Shown: positions 46,353-58,445 of the stretch, piece after piece | Layout: every line of letters begins with the position of its first letter | Numbering within the stretch: position 1 is the stretch's first letter | Assembly (NCBI RefSeq): GCF_000346465.2 | Contig: NC_034014.1 | Location: 14,466,218-14,530,217, forward strand | Length of the DNA: 64,000 nt | Reading direction: 5' to 3' | From: Prunus persica | Taxonomy: Eukaryota > Streptophyta > Magnoliopsida > Rosales > Rosaceae | Notes under the pieces: generated by a model | Database searches by the model: none | What the model saw: only the letters and a program-made list of their open reading frames with translations | What the model was told of the DNA's origin: nothing | Translations under genes and position numbers: made by a program

Positions 46353-47537
46353 CAGGTAAGGATAATGAATAAGAACATGAATCATGAATCAAACTTGAAA
46401 TTGGAAATGTATAAACCTATACTTGTGGGAGTGATTTTCGTCCCTTAGAATATTTGATCTGACAAGACCCACCCCGAATTCCTCGGAATCTATGATGAAC
46501 CCTGTGATTTTTCCGACATCAAACTGATGCTGGACCCACTTACTGACAACATCCTCCTCTCCGAAAACAAAGGAAAAAAGGCTCAAGACTTTTTACCGAA
46601 ATTTCGACAGAGTCTCCCCTGAAAAACGGACTTTACTAAAATTTTCAACCTGTCAAAAACACAGTTTAAAATCATAGTTTAAAATCACCAAACTTCAGCA
46701 TGCACAAAGTACGTTACACCCAACAAACAAACAGGCCTCCGGCCTCATAACCAAACATTTTCTGAAACGTTCTTGCTTTTAAACTCCTTTGTAAATCCAT
46801 ACACCCGTAACAATTATTGTAACAGCAATTAGAAAAGATCTTTCTTCATACAAAATTCATTTCCACACTAAGAACAATACAAGCACAGCCCAAACCGTTT
46901 ATATCAAAATTTCACATGCTCTTTTTTATTCATAGAAATAAATAAACTTGAATGAAATTAGTGTTTATATCAAAATTTCACATGCTCCACTCATTTTATA
47001 TTTTCTCACAATTTCCCTATTCCTCTTAATCCATACAAAAAAATAAATTTTTCTTACAAATATTCAACCCCAAAGTAATATTCTTATTTGGTTACGTTTT
47101 TAAATACTTAATATCTTATTATTTTCTCACAAAAATTTCAAAATTTCTCTTATTCATTCATAAAAAATAAAATAAAAATACTCTTAAACAATAAGTGAGC
47201 ATATTCTGTAAGTAACAAAGTTTATTGGCAAACATTATATGTAATCTTAATCACACAAGCCCACTATGAAAGTAAGTTTTATAAATTTCTTTGTTAAATT
47301 AGTAGATAAATGATTAAATAAACATATCTCAAAATTTCATTCAAAATTTCCATATTTTTCAAATGATTTCTATGACTTTTATTTCATTTTTACCGATATC
47401 GATATTTCGTTGAAATTTACGAGTTTTGGACTCTCGATATTTGTTAAACGACCGATATTTAATACCTTGGATTGAATGAATGGAATGAAGGCTAGGATCA
47501 AATCATTTTGGGTTGCAGCTGCATTTTGAATGGCTGT
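46353..47537. other. Fragment of the same LTR family (inverted) and AT-rich spacer
   Basis: From 46454 the sequence TGACAAGACCCACCCCGAAT begins an inverted, partial copy of the LTR end, recognisable by CGAAATTTCGACAGAGTCTC at 46599 and by GGCCTCCGGCCT. It fades by about 46890. A 66-bp step duplicates TTTATATCAAAATTTCACAT (about 46898 and 46964). The rest is AT-rich without features. Confidence 0.45.
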
Positions 47538-47803
47538 TGTAACATCCGACCAAATTTATTCATTTTATTCAATTACTTCTATTTCTGAATTTATAATTTT
47601 GTCCTTAGGGGTAGGGTCACTTTAGTCACTTTTTGATCCAACAGTGTTTTGGGAAAATAAGTGACACCATTGCATCAAGCTCGCTCTCATGAGTTTGTAG
47701 ACACGTAGTGGGCTCAAATCGGAATTGTAACGAAGAAGTTGTGGTCAACGAAAGAGCAGTGGCACAATCATAAATTTTTCGAAGTTGGGTTTTAAAATAG
47801 ATC

Positions 47804-47805
<2 letters not shown>

Positions 47806-47860
<55 letters not shown>
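47806..47860 (+). repeat. (CT)n microsatellite, 55 bp
   Basis: An uninterrupted CT run in copy B. Copy C has an imperfect (GA)n at the homologous site near 63163-63197 on the plus strand. Confidence 0.95.
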
Positions 47861-47864
<4 letters not shown>

Positions 47865-48201
47865 CTCTTTCTCCCCGACACTTTCTCTCTCTCTTCGCGA
47901 CAGCCGTCTGCTCATATGTAGGTTTGTCGCCATCAGGCGACCATTTTGGTTAGTCTTGGTGTCAAAATTCTCGTCTCTTTTTCCTCTTCACGTCCATACC
48001 AATTTCTAGCCTTGATTACACGAGTTTAGCTCATAAATTATTGCCAACCCGAAGCCTAAATCGGCTCTGTTGAAGCCACAACTTCCAGAGCTTGTTCCAG
48101 CTAACTCGGGTCACCACCGGCCACCAAGTTGGTCCCAAAACACTCCTCTACCTCTCCTCTGTACTTCCCCTCAAAGACCCAACCTAATTTCAATTCGAAA
48201 C

Positions 48202-49652
48202 TGATAAGTGTATTATTTCCTATATTTTTATACCTTTTATATATAGGTTTTGTAGGGAAAGTTAATTTAAAAGAGTATTATTACTTTACTTTCCTTATTT
48301 TCAGCTATTCTGCGCTCTTGGAAGGATTTCAACTTTTCGAATGAATTTTAGTGCAAGGCCAATTGTAGAAGAAAGCTAAGACATTGAAGATCATTGTATC
48401 AAAGTTTCATAATTTTCTACCAAGCCAAATGCTCCAGACCTGCAAGTCAAGACAGCCTAAGTTGAAATCCCGTTAGAACTGCACTGCTGTGGAAGATTTA
48501 AGATTTTGAATAGCTTTCCGATTTTTCCTAGTGGCGTGTAATATATGCTTGGAAATGTTAGAGATAAGCTACGTTTCTCATATTTTTCCAGAATTTTCTA
48601 GGAAGTGAAACGACCCCAAAACATGCATGCAAGTTGGCTGACGTGTTTCCAAGTCAAAGAAGGATTCTTTCCTAGTTTGTTTCCTTAATTGTTTGAGATT
48701 TTGTTTTGCTTTAGGAGAGTTTTTCTAGACCTTTTAAGAGTAGGGTTTAGTTATTTTACACTATATAAGGTCACCCTAAGGATCTCTTCAGAGGATCATA
48801 TTTTCTATCGTCTTCCCATATACAACTTTCATACACCCACAAGTATATCAGAGAGAGAGCCAAGAATTTGTTGTCGCTGTGTTGCTGTAGAGAATCCAGA
48901 GATCAAGTCCATCTGCCAAATCGGTTTTATGACAACAATTCTCTTGTTTATCTTTACTTTTGTCATGAACTAATTTTCCTTGCTAGGGCTACGATGTAGC
49001 CTAACCATGAATACTTAATTTTTATAGTTATATTAATTTTTGATTACTATTCCATGTTGAGTATTTGTTATTGTTCTTAAGGCTTTGAACATCTGACCAA
49101 TATTTAATTGATTTGATGATCCAAGCGGAGACCAAGAGGAGATGTTTGGTGTTTGCTTCTTATAATAGATACCATGTCTTGAATGAGTGCCCGAGAGGGA
49201 CTAACATGACTCATGCAGTTTTCTTGCAGGTTCTCATAGAACTTAATGGGTTCTTGATTTTCTAAATCCGTTGCTCGAGAGAGAATGGGTTGTTAATTAA
49301 GAATACTTTTGGTTGAGCCCGAGAGGGATATCGAATGAATTAGGAGAAACCAACAGTCAACATGGGTAGTAGTTAGGGTTAATTGGCTATAAGAATTAAG
49401 TGGAATTGGTTATGGTGAAATCGGATGCTCTAGTGTCTCATCATCTTGATTTTCCAACATTAATTAAATTGCTATTTTTCATAATTGTTTTAGCTTACTT
49501 AAATCAATCAATCTTCTTAATCAACTGTTCAAATAAATTCTAAATTAATCATAATTGGTAGTTAATAGGAAATTACAGTCTTCGTGGGAACGACACTCTA
49601 CTTATTTTTATATTACTTGTACGAATTGTGCACTTGCAATAATTTCACAACA
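48202..49652 (+). repeat. Solo LTR, 1451 bp, of the Gypsy-4 family
   Basis: Starts TGATAAGTG and ends TTTCACAACA, flanked by a perfect 5-bp target-site duplication GAAAC (48197-48201, 49653-49657). Layout and scattered blocks (a TTTTAGT leader, GGGCTACGATGTAGCC, GGGAACGACACTC near the end) match the Gypsy-4 LTR at 53073-54627. It has no internal region, so it arose by LTR-LTR recombination. Confidence 0.9.
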
Positions 49653-51208
49653 GAAACCGTCAAATGAATGAAGGAAATTTGCAAGGTTTTCAGCAAGAAA
49701 ACCGGCTGTTTGAGGGCTTTAACAGCCGCATTGATCTTTGAGCAGTGGTATAAAGTTATTCTCCTTGATGTTCTTGATCTGTTGGTATGGGTATTGGTCG
49801 GCGATTCGGAGGTGGCGGCACGTCGGCGAGGTGTCGATGATTGGTTTCAAAACTAAAATATTCCCCTTGTTGTCCTGAGCATGACAGTATGTCAGATGTG
49901 GAATTGGTTACCGTTTGGCATTCGAACGGATATTGCACCTAATATGCAATACGGGTTCGATAGGTTCATATCTTTTGACCAATCTTAATTTCAAATATGA
50001 TGTTCTATGTACCTCTAGGATCGTGTAAGAACTTTTGGATCGAGAATCGGAGTCCCGGATACTCCGAATAAATGATTCTAGTGTAAGGCGAAGCGATTGG
50101 CTTACATCCAACCGCTCGATCGAGACCAAGCTTACAGAACTTGTTTAGTGGACTTTGTTGGACCCATAGGAATTTTCATATCAGAAATCGGAGGTCATGG
50201 GCCCCATGGGCCCGTTTGAGCAATATGGGAAGTTTGACCACCCGGTTGACTGTAAATCTTTCAAGGTCGTTCCATCTTTCGAAAGGTGTTAGATTAGCCT
50301 TGAAAACTCTCCGGTAGTCGTGCACACTTGCTTTGAGACCCAAGAACTAGTGTTTGAGTTAAAGTTCATTGTTGGGTATGCGTATTAATTAAGTCCGTTT
50401 ATTCTCTCGATTAGGTACTCTTGCTTCGCGTATTCAAGAGGAAGAGCTCTCTAAGTTAGATTGGATTTATTTTTAAATGAGCTTTTTTTTTTTTTTTCAA
50501 ATATGGAATTGCATGCATAAGTTAGATTGGATTTAAAACTTGGCTTATTTGGTTTATTGGGATTTGATATATGTTTTTACTATGGTTTTATAGTATCTTA
50601 TGGGATTACTAGAACTTATTGTTAGTTATAAAGTAAACGAATTTTGGGTTTTGGATTATGATTTTATCAGAATGTGACATGGGTTTTCCAGGGATTATTA
50701 TTGTTATTATTGTTATTATTAAAGTATATGGATTGGGTGATATGGGGTGAAAGTATTTTATGGATTGTCTTGCATATTTATATAATTTTGATTATTTTGA
50801 TTATTGAGTTTATGAAATTATAATATTGTTTATTTTGTGGATTATAGTATTTGATGAAATTATTGGAGTTTATTTTGATATTTTGAGTTTATGAATATTT
50901 TGTATTATAGATATGATATATGGGATAATTTGATTTGTATATTTGTGAAAACGAGTCTTGGAACTCGGCTATGTTATTAGAAAGAGTATTGTAAGGAAGT
51001 TTGTGATCTATATTATATATAAATATTTGGGTATTGAGTTATGGACGCTATTAATATCCAGATTTCTATGTATATGGGATTGGGTACATTGGAATATTTG
51101 GGATTTGGGATATGGTTATGGTATGTGAGTTGTGATGTGGAACATGTTATATTGGAGTGCTTTTAGCACCACCCTGTGTACCTCCCATTGGATATTGGTT
51201 ACTTTACC

Positions 51209-51409
51209 CACACGTGGCGTTGGATTTTTCAGCGTGTGGGCTCACTTGGTTACTATTACTTTATCACATGTGGCGTTGGATTTTCTGACGTGTGGTAAAG
51301 ATCCGGGTACCTTTGGTCGGTTGTGCCGTAGGCCTTGACGGACAGTCTGCGTGCGTAGGACATGGTTTGGTTTGGGCACACGTGGCATTGGATTTTCCTA
51401 CGTGTGTGC
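51209..51409 (+). repeat. Hairpin repeats with ACGTGGCGTTGG
   Basis: Three units at about 51209-51240, 51264-51296 and 51377-51409. Each has CACACGTGGCGTTGGATTTT followed by a complementary CGTGTG arm, so each can fold. The equivalent zone of copy C is amplified into a 95-bp minisatellite. Confidence 0.65.
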
Positions 51410-52083
51410 TATAAAGTGGTAGTCACTCGGTTGGACAGCTCATCCCCAGACGCAAGGTAGAAAGTTGAAACCCTACAGGCTAGTTAAACGATCCCCGTGT
51501 TGGATTGTTTCCCTGATACAAGTATTGGTGTTAAAGTTATACTCTCTATATATATATACACACACTATTACACTATTATTCTTATCTTGTTTAGTGAGAT
51601 CCTTCCTCGCTTGATGTGCTTACAGGCACGCGTTTTAAAATGGAGGTAGTTTGGTATGGGAAAAGGGTTGAGTTAAGTTTGGGGTTTTACTACTATCAGG
51701 ATTTTGGGTTATCTAGTTTTCTCAGTCATTTTTGTTATATAATTACGTATATGGGATACTGTGGTTTTAAAGAATGGAATGTCAAGTATGTGAGTCGATT
51801 TATATGTATAAATGTGTGTGGGTACGTGGGTGGACTTAATTCCAGGTTGAGTTTTCTAAGCATGTGCATTGAGACTACTCTGTACAGGTATGGATTTTTG
51901 AAATGAGGTTTGGATTTGAGATTGCGTATTTGTAAATTATTTGACATTTTACGTTTACAAGCATACGCCTAAAAAAGGGTATGGTTGCAAGAGAAAAAGG
52001 GTATTTGGGTTTTGATGTTTATATTTTACATTAACGAGATTATTTTGAAAGTTTTGATTATATGGTATAACAACAAAGACTAA

Positions 52084-52856
52084 GGGCTCGTTTGGTACGT
52101 CGGACTGTACTGACTAATTTTTGTCGGATAGTATTAATTTATTCCGGAGAGGACTGACTATTTATCCATAATATTATAAGGCGTTTGGTTCTGTTCCAGA
52201 TAAATAATCTGATTAAGTTATACTGTGTTTGGTGATGTTCCGGATAACATTATATCAGACTATTTTTAAAATAAAAAAAAATTCTTTGATTATTTTAATG
52301 GAAATTGAGATTCAAATGACATGAATTTTTTTTGGTAAGATTCATATGACAAGATTTGTTTTTAAATTGTTTTTGCCAATATTTTTTTTCTTCATATAAC
52401 CCATTATCATAATTGTAGTATCTTATAAAAATTCCAACATACTCGCATGCGTTAATAAAAACAGTACCAAATAATGTATAATTCAAAGTGATCATATACT
52501 AAGGTGATAAGAGCAAAAGGGAAAGTTGTTCATAAACCAAACTACATCAAAGAGTGAATCACAGCTCCCTCGCCCCAAGTAAGAGAAGAACAAGTGCTTT
52601 TCTCATAGCACCATCCAATGTCAAGAATGTTCTCTCATCACTTGCTTTCTCCAAAATTAGTCGTAGTGCCTTAATTTGGTCATTAATAGACAAGTCCATC
52701 TTTGCCAATTCAGCAGCAATGTCAGATCTTGGTTCTGATCCTTTCACCAAACTATTAGTTATAGTTTTCAATTGGTCAATAGACTCAGAAATCATCTCAC
52801 CAAATGCTTTAGCCATTTCTTTTTGAATATCAGTATCTGCATTTCATTTGCGGTGT
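52084..52856. mobile_element. PIF/Harbinger-like fragment
   Basis: Begins TAA then GGGCTCGTTTGGTACGTCGG. This is the typical trinucleotide target plus GGG...CGTTTGG terminal repeat of Harbinger/Tourist elements. It contains the tail of a Myb/SANT-type accessory ORF on the minus strand. The other terminus was not found, so the borders are approximate. Confidence 0.5.
52559..52816 (-). pseudogene. Fragment resembling the Harbinger Myb/SANT accessory protein
   Basis: An 85-residue helical frame, FGEMISESIDQLKTITNSL, then LAKMDLSINDQIKALRLILE. It resembles the C-terminal region of plant L10-interacting/Myb-SANT-like proteins encoded by Harbinger elements. The DNA-binding N-terminus is absent. 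The short length and missing start argue for a relic. Confidence 0.4.
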
Positions 52857-53072
52857 CGACTGCTTGAGCTAGCTGAGTTTTGTTGGTTTGATCTTGGCAA
52901 AGAGGTAGAATGATCGTGTTTTCCAAGATAGTAAGAAGTGTTAATTAAATGGATTTCTTTATCGTATATTTTGTTCTAAAAATACTGAATTGGATTGTTT
53001 TCAAGTATTCGTTCGTATATATGTATGCATATAAGGATTTTGTTGCCTGGCGTTATTTTCTAAAACGGAGGG

Positions 53073-54627
53073 TGATAAGTCCATAAATTTACACATTTAT
53101 GTACTCTTTATACTTAGTTTTTGTAGGAGAATTTGATTTAAAAAGGACTTATTACTTTATTTTCTCAATTTTCAGCTTTCCAGAGAAAGTAATTTATTTT
53201 CAACGGAAATACAACTTTTTGGTGGAGTTTTAGTACGAGACCAATTGGAGATGAAAGCTAAGACCTTGAAGATGATTGTGGAATTTTTCTAGAATTTTCA
53301 GAGCAGCCAATGAGAGCAATATTTGAAGTTAAGTCAGCATAAGGTGCAATCCCGTCAAAACTGTGTTGTTGTGGAAGAATGACTATTTGAAGACTTTCCT
53401 GATTTTTTTCTCAAGGCGTGCGATATATGGCTGGAAAGATAAGACCAAAACCTACAATTTAATTATTTTTCTAGAATTTTCTTGGAGGAGAAACAACCCC
53501 AAACGTGTGTGCAAAGTAGCTGACGTGTTATCCCAATCCAAGTAGAAAGAGGAGTCAATTACTTACCCATTTTGGATTTATGTTTTAATTAGGTTTTTCT
53601 TTATTTTGGGGCTACTGTAAAAGCCCAGCTAGGGTAGGAATAGATGTGGATGTTTTATTTAAGCATGAGAAACAACTCCTTAAGGAGATACGCAAAGACT
53701 ATGAGAAATTGGAGACACAGGAAGAGTATCGCAATTGGCTAAGTTTGATTGTTTCTTCCTTATGTTTTTGCTTATGTCGAATTCTATGATTATGTGTAAC
53801 TAAGTTTCTTTTGCTAGGGCATGATGTAGCCCTAGTATGATGATCTAGTTTTCTTATTTTACCTATCTATTGATTGCCGTTTGATGTTGGATTCTTGATC
53901 ACTCTGCTTAATACTTGGTTTCTTATCTTGATGCTTGATCACCATCTAGAATTTTAATTGAGTTAATCGGATGCAAATTAGAGTAAATACCATACTTAAT
54001 TTGAGACTTGCTTCTTGTGACTAGGATTTGTAATTCGTCTAGGGTAAATACCATACTCCTAGGGTTTACATGCTTATTCGAGGTTTTCACCGATCTTAAT
54101 GAGTTTCTATGTGTTGATATTTGACCTAAATACCATAGGCAAATTGCATGTAGGAATATACAAGTTAGCCTAAATACCATTGGTAATTCATGAAAAAGGA
54201 AAACTAAGCGGCAACATCAAATGGTTAGTTAATAGGTAGGTGAATAAGAGGTTAGATCGGATTACTAGTAGTGAATTCATTGTCCTAGTGCTTTTATCAA
54301 TTTGAATTTCTCATCCTTGTGTTTCGTAACTTCCTATTTATTTTGTGTTTTAATTTCATTGGTAATTAAATCATTCTTTCAAAAACCCCTTTTGTGTTCA
54401 CGTAAGTATGCTACGTGTTTAATTTCTTGTTTATATAATTACAGTAGTTAAAGTATTTTGTGAAGTAAATTAGGTTAGACTAGTTGGTAGTTGAACTCAA
54501 TCCTCGTGGGAATGACCTTGTATTTTCCATACTATATTACGATTGACCTTGTGCACTTGCGAGTATAATTTGTGTTTAGACTAATCCTTATAATCTCCAT
54601 TTTTCAAGTTGTCTAAAATTCACAACA
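53073..54627 (+). repeat. 5' LTR of Gypsy-4
   Basis: Starts TGATAAGTCC and ends ATTCACAACA, 1555 bp, immediately before the primer site. The same family as the solo LTR at 48202-49652. Confidence 0.82.
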
Positions 54628-54631
54628 AGTT

Positions 54632-54652
54632 TTTGGTGCCATTGCCGGGGGG
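54632..54652 (+). other. Primer-binding site of Gypsy-4
   Basis: TTTGGTGCCATTGCCGGGGG, a mutated form of the TTGGCGCCGTTGCCGGGGA site, five bases after the LTR. Confidence 0.7.
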
Positions 54653-54811
54653 GAATTGGCTTCGTCAACTATGATTTAGTTCAATCTTAATTTTGCTTTT
54701 CAGTTTTTATTTTAGTTTATTTTCATTTTTTTAATATTTATTGGAAATTTCAGGTTATTGGAATTGATTTGTTCTTCTTGTTTGTCTTGTTTATTAGGTT
54801 GGACTTAGTGT

Positions 54812-56180
54812 ATGACTGGAAGACACTCTCAAGGTCAAGACCTGATACCGTTTGATCTTGAGATTGAAAGAACAGTTAGGAAACGAAAAGACAAATTCAC
54901 TCACTCACTGGAACAACAAAAAGACGGAGGTTCCGTTGAAAATATAAACGAGAAGAGTGACAAGAACGTTGGGGAACAACAATTAACGCAAGAGGAAGCA
55001 ATGGAACGAACACAACCTGCTCGAGCTACGAAGGAGTACTCCATCCTAACTCTTTCTAACACTCTGTCATGTATTGTAATACCAGAAGTTGAAGCAAATT
55101 CATTTGAACTTAAGTCTGGAATGATTCATTTGTTACCATCTTTCTATGGCAAGTCGAACGAAGATCCTAACATGCATATTCGGAAATTTTTTGACATTTG
55201 TGGCACCATTAAGATCCTAAATGTCTCTGATGAAGTAGTTAGGCGGAAATTGTTCCCATTTTCATTAAAGGATAGAGCCAAAGCTTGGCTTCACTCACTA
55301 CCAGCTGAATCCATTACTTCATGGGAGGGTTTAGCTCAAAAATTTCTCCAAAAATTCTTCCCTCCCCAGAAAACGAATCAGCTTAGAAGAGATATCATGC
55401 ATTTTAGTCAAGGAGAGCATGAGCCATTCTATGAAGCTTGTGAGCGATTTAGAGAATTGCTGCAAAAATGCCCTCATCATGGCATTATTGATTGGATGCA
55501 AATGCGCTTCTTTTATGAAGGACTTACGACTGCAAACAAACGAATGGTTGACTCTGCATGTAGAGGTGCATTGATGGAGAAGACACCTCAAGAAGCATTT
55601 GATCAATTTGATTTGCTTGCCAATAATAATCAACAATGGGGCAGTGAGCGGACAAAGAAGGCAGGAGTTCATAAAGTTGACACCAACACTGCGGTTGTTG
55701 CTCAAACTTCAAGCCTTGAGAAAAAACTTGAAACTCTTATGCGTGCTGTTATTCCATCTTCCCCACAACAAGTTTGCGCCATTTGTTCAGACCCAACTCA
55801 TCCAATGGAACTTTGTCCATCTACTACGCAAGGTTTTGAGCAAGTTCTCCAAGTTAATTCATTTCAGCGACCTCGGAATGATCTATATTCGAACACCTAT
55901 AATCCAGGGTGGCGTAACCACCCAAATTTTTCATGGAGCAACTAGCAACAAGAAGCTAGCTCTACTCGTCCTATTCATCACCAAGGGCAACCTTCAAGTG
56001 AGCCCAAGAAACCAGCGTTGGAGGACTTAGTTGCTCAATTTGTATAGACTTCTCAACAAAATCATAATACTATGCAAGCATCCATCAATAAATTAGAAAC
56101 TCAAGTAGGCCAACTTGCAACTATTGTGCATGAAAGGGTGCAAGGCACATTCCCAGGCCAACCTGAAATTAATCCTTGAA
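54812..56180 (+). pseudogene. Gypsy-4 gag
   Basis: A 377-residue frame from 54812 starts with a charged region. The gag core follows (MIHLLPSFYGKSNEDPNMH, LFPFSLKDRAKAWL, EGLAQKFLQKFF, CPHHGIIDWMQMRFFYEGL). Near 55780 there is a short Cys-containing zinc-knuckle remnant (CAICSDPTHPMELC), followed by NPGWRNHPNFSW. A TAG at 55943 and another near 56045 break it. The coding sense continues to about 56180 (INKLETQVGQLA). Confidence 0.82.
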
Positions 56181-56370
56181 ATTCTGAGCATGCCAAGGCT
56201 ATTAGAATGCTGCATAGTGGAAAATCTTATGGTCCACAAGAGAATGATGCACCAAATGCTGGCCACGCTGAAGATCATGTCAAGAAGAGCGGTGAGGATG
56301 TGGATATTACTTCTAACAAGCCAAAAAGAGTCCTACTACAACTTTAGTACAACTGCAGCCGAGAAGCCAA

Positions 56371-56975
56371 AGGAAGAGAGTTACATGCCATCTTTGCCAT
56401 TCCCACATCATGTTCACAAGCAAAGGAAGGACCAACACATGTTTGATATTTTGGAGATTTTTAAAAAAGTGCATATCAACATTCCCTTGCTTCAAGCAAT
56501 TCAACAACTTCCTTCTTATGCAAAATTTTTGAAGGATACATGTACAAACAAGAGAAAATTTGCACGGCATGAAAAAGTGTTATTAACTGAAGAGTGCAAC
56601 GCGGTATTGCTTAAGAAATTGCCTCCAAAACTGAAGGACCCAGGGAGTTTTACAATTCCTTGCATTATTGGTGATGTTCAATTTGATAAAGCATTTTTAG
56701 ATTTAGGCTCGAGCATTAACCTTATGCCTTTGTCTATTTTTCAAAGATTAGGTATTGGAGAGCTCAAGAGTACTTCCATTTCTCTTCAACTTGCAGACAG
56801 ATCAGTCACATATCCTAAAGGAATCATTGAAGACGTGTTGATCAAAGCGAAGCAATTTGTGTTGCCGGCTGATTTCCTGGTTCTTGACATGGAGGAAGAC
56901 CGCGACATCCCACTCTTGCTAGGCCGTCCCTTCCTTGCTACAGCTGGTACATTGATTGACAACAAGGAACTTTAA
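56371..56975 (+). pseudogene. Gypsy-4 protease
   Basis: The domain begins after a YMPSLPFPHHVHKQRKDQ block. IPCIIGDVQFDKAFLDLGSS contains the active-site D-x-G (Asp-Leu-Gly), as in Athila-type elements where D-L-G-A-S is usual. It is followed by LMPLSIFQRLGIGEL and the IPLLLGRPFLAT block. A frameshift near 56972 separates it from RT. The catalytic motif itself is conserved. Confidence 0.82.
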
Positions 56976-56977
56976 CT

Positions 56978-58445
56978 TTGAGAGTTCAAGGCGAATCCGT
57001 TGAGTTTAAGGTGTTTGAAGCTGTTAAAAAACCGGGGGACTTGGAAGAGTGCAGCCGCATTGACATTGTTGAGACCCTTGCACATGCAAACTTCCTAGCA
57101 AATTCCACCAATCATTTGTTACAGATTTGCTTAGCAAATCCTGAGTTACAGCCAGCAGTAGAAGAGGAAGCATTGGACGTAGTGGCAGCATTAAATTATG
57201 CTCCAACTTACCCTCCAAGGTGGAGGCATGAGGTGGAAAGCCTTGGCTGTCCAATAGCTCGAATTGTACCATCTATTGAGAAGGCACCTAAGCTTGAACT
57301 CAAACTTTTGCCTGAACATCTCACATATGCATATTTGGGAGAGAATGATACATTACAAGTCATCATTGCCGCCACTCTCACTTCCATTGAAGAGGAGAAG
57401 CTGCTGCGTGTATTAAGAGAGTTTAAATCATTGCTTGGATGGGCCATCGCTAATATCAAAGGCATAAGCCCATCGGTTTGTATGCACATGATACTTTTGC
57501 AGGAAAACTCGAAGCCAATCGTTGAGGCGCAAAGGCGATTGAACCCTAATATGAAGGAGGTGGTACGAACTGAAGTTTTAAAGCTATTAGATGCTGGCAT
57601 TATGTATCCCATCTCGGACAGTGTGTGGGTTAGTCCAGTGCATGTCGTCCCAAAAAAATATGGAATTACAGTTGTACAAAATGAGAATAATGAACTAGTT
57701 CCAACTCGCATGACAACTGGGTGGAGAATTTGTATTGATTACAGGAAGTTGAACTCTTCTACTCGCAAAGATCATTTTCCCCTTCCATTTATCGATCAAA
57801 TGTTAGAAAGGTTAGTTGGTCACTCACATTACTATTTTTTGGATCGTTATTCAGGTTACAATCAAATCCCCATTGCGCCGGAAGATCAAGAGAAGACTAC
57901 ATTTACTTGACCATTTGGAACGTTTACGTATAGGAGAATGCCATTTGGATTGTGTAACGCTCCAGCCATTTTCCAGCAGTGTATGCTAAGTATCTTTTCT
58001 GATATGGTAGAGTGAATTATAGAGGTTTTCATGGATGACTTTTCCGTATTCGGTTCTTCTTTTGATAATTGTTTTCTAATCTAACCTTGGTTTGGGAAAG
58101 ATGCAGGGAAACTAATCTTATTTTGAATTGGGAAAAATGTCATTTTATGGTTAACCATGGAATTGTGTTAGGTCATTTGATTTCCAACAAGGGCATAGAA
58201 GTGGACAAAGCGAAGATTGACTTGATTGCTAAGTTGCCACCACCAACTTCAGTGAAGGGAATCCGATCTTTCCTAGGACACGCTGGTTTTTATCGGCGCT
58301 TCATCAAGGATTTCTCCAAGATCAGCCAACCCTTATGCAACCTCCTTGCTAAGGATGCCTCATTTGGGTTTGATGATAATTGTTTGCTTGCTTTTAACAC
58401 TTTAAAACAGCTTCTAACCACTGCACCTATTATCACTGCTCCAGA
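56978..58445 (+). pseudogene. Gypsy-4 reverse transcriptase
   Basis: An open frame of 310 residues (56978-57910) covers the linker and the RT fingers: RRLNPNMKEVVRTEVLKLLD, GIMYPISDSVWVSPVHVVPK, RICIDYRKLNSSTRKDHFPL and DRYSGYNQIPI. A TGA near 57908 and a TGA near 58013 surround the RMPFGLCNAPAIFQQ block. The catalytic box reads FMDDFSVFG with both aspartates. A phase change follows before NWEKCHFMVNHGIVLGHLIS. Inactive through stops, not through its active site. Confidence 0.87.

Larger units (their letters stand above)
47538..52083 (+). repeat. Copy B of the long TGTAACA-type LTR, split by a solo LTR
   Basis: Starts TGTAACATCCGACC and shares with the 61137-63456 copy the CACGTAGTGGGCTC word, a CT-rich microsatellite in the same place, the GATCGAGAATCGGAG blocks and the ACGTGGCGTTGG repeats. 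A different solo LTR (48202-49652) interrupts it. The 3' end is not clear; similarity fades after about 51600, and a Harbinger-like sequence starts at 52084. Confidence 0.55.

Noticed and set aside
47626..48009. Open frames of poly(Ser-Leu) and poly(Arg-Glu)
   Set aside because: Translation of the CT microsatellite in copy B of the LTR.
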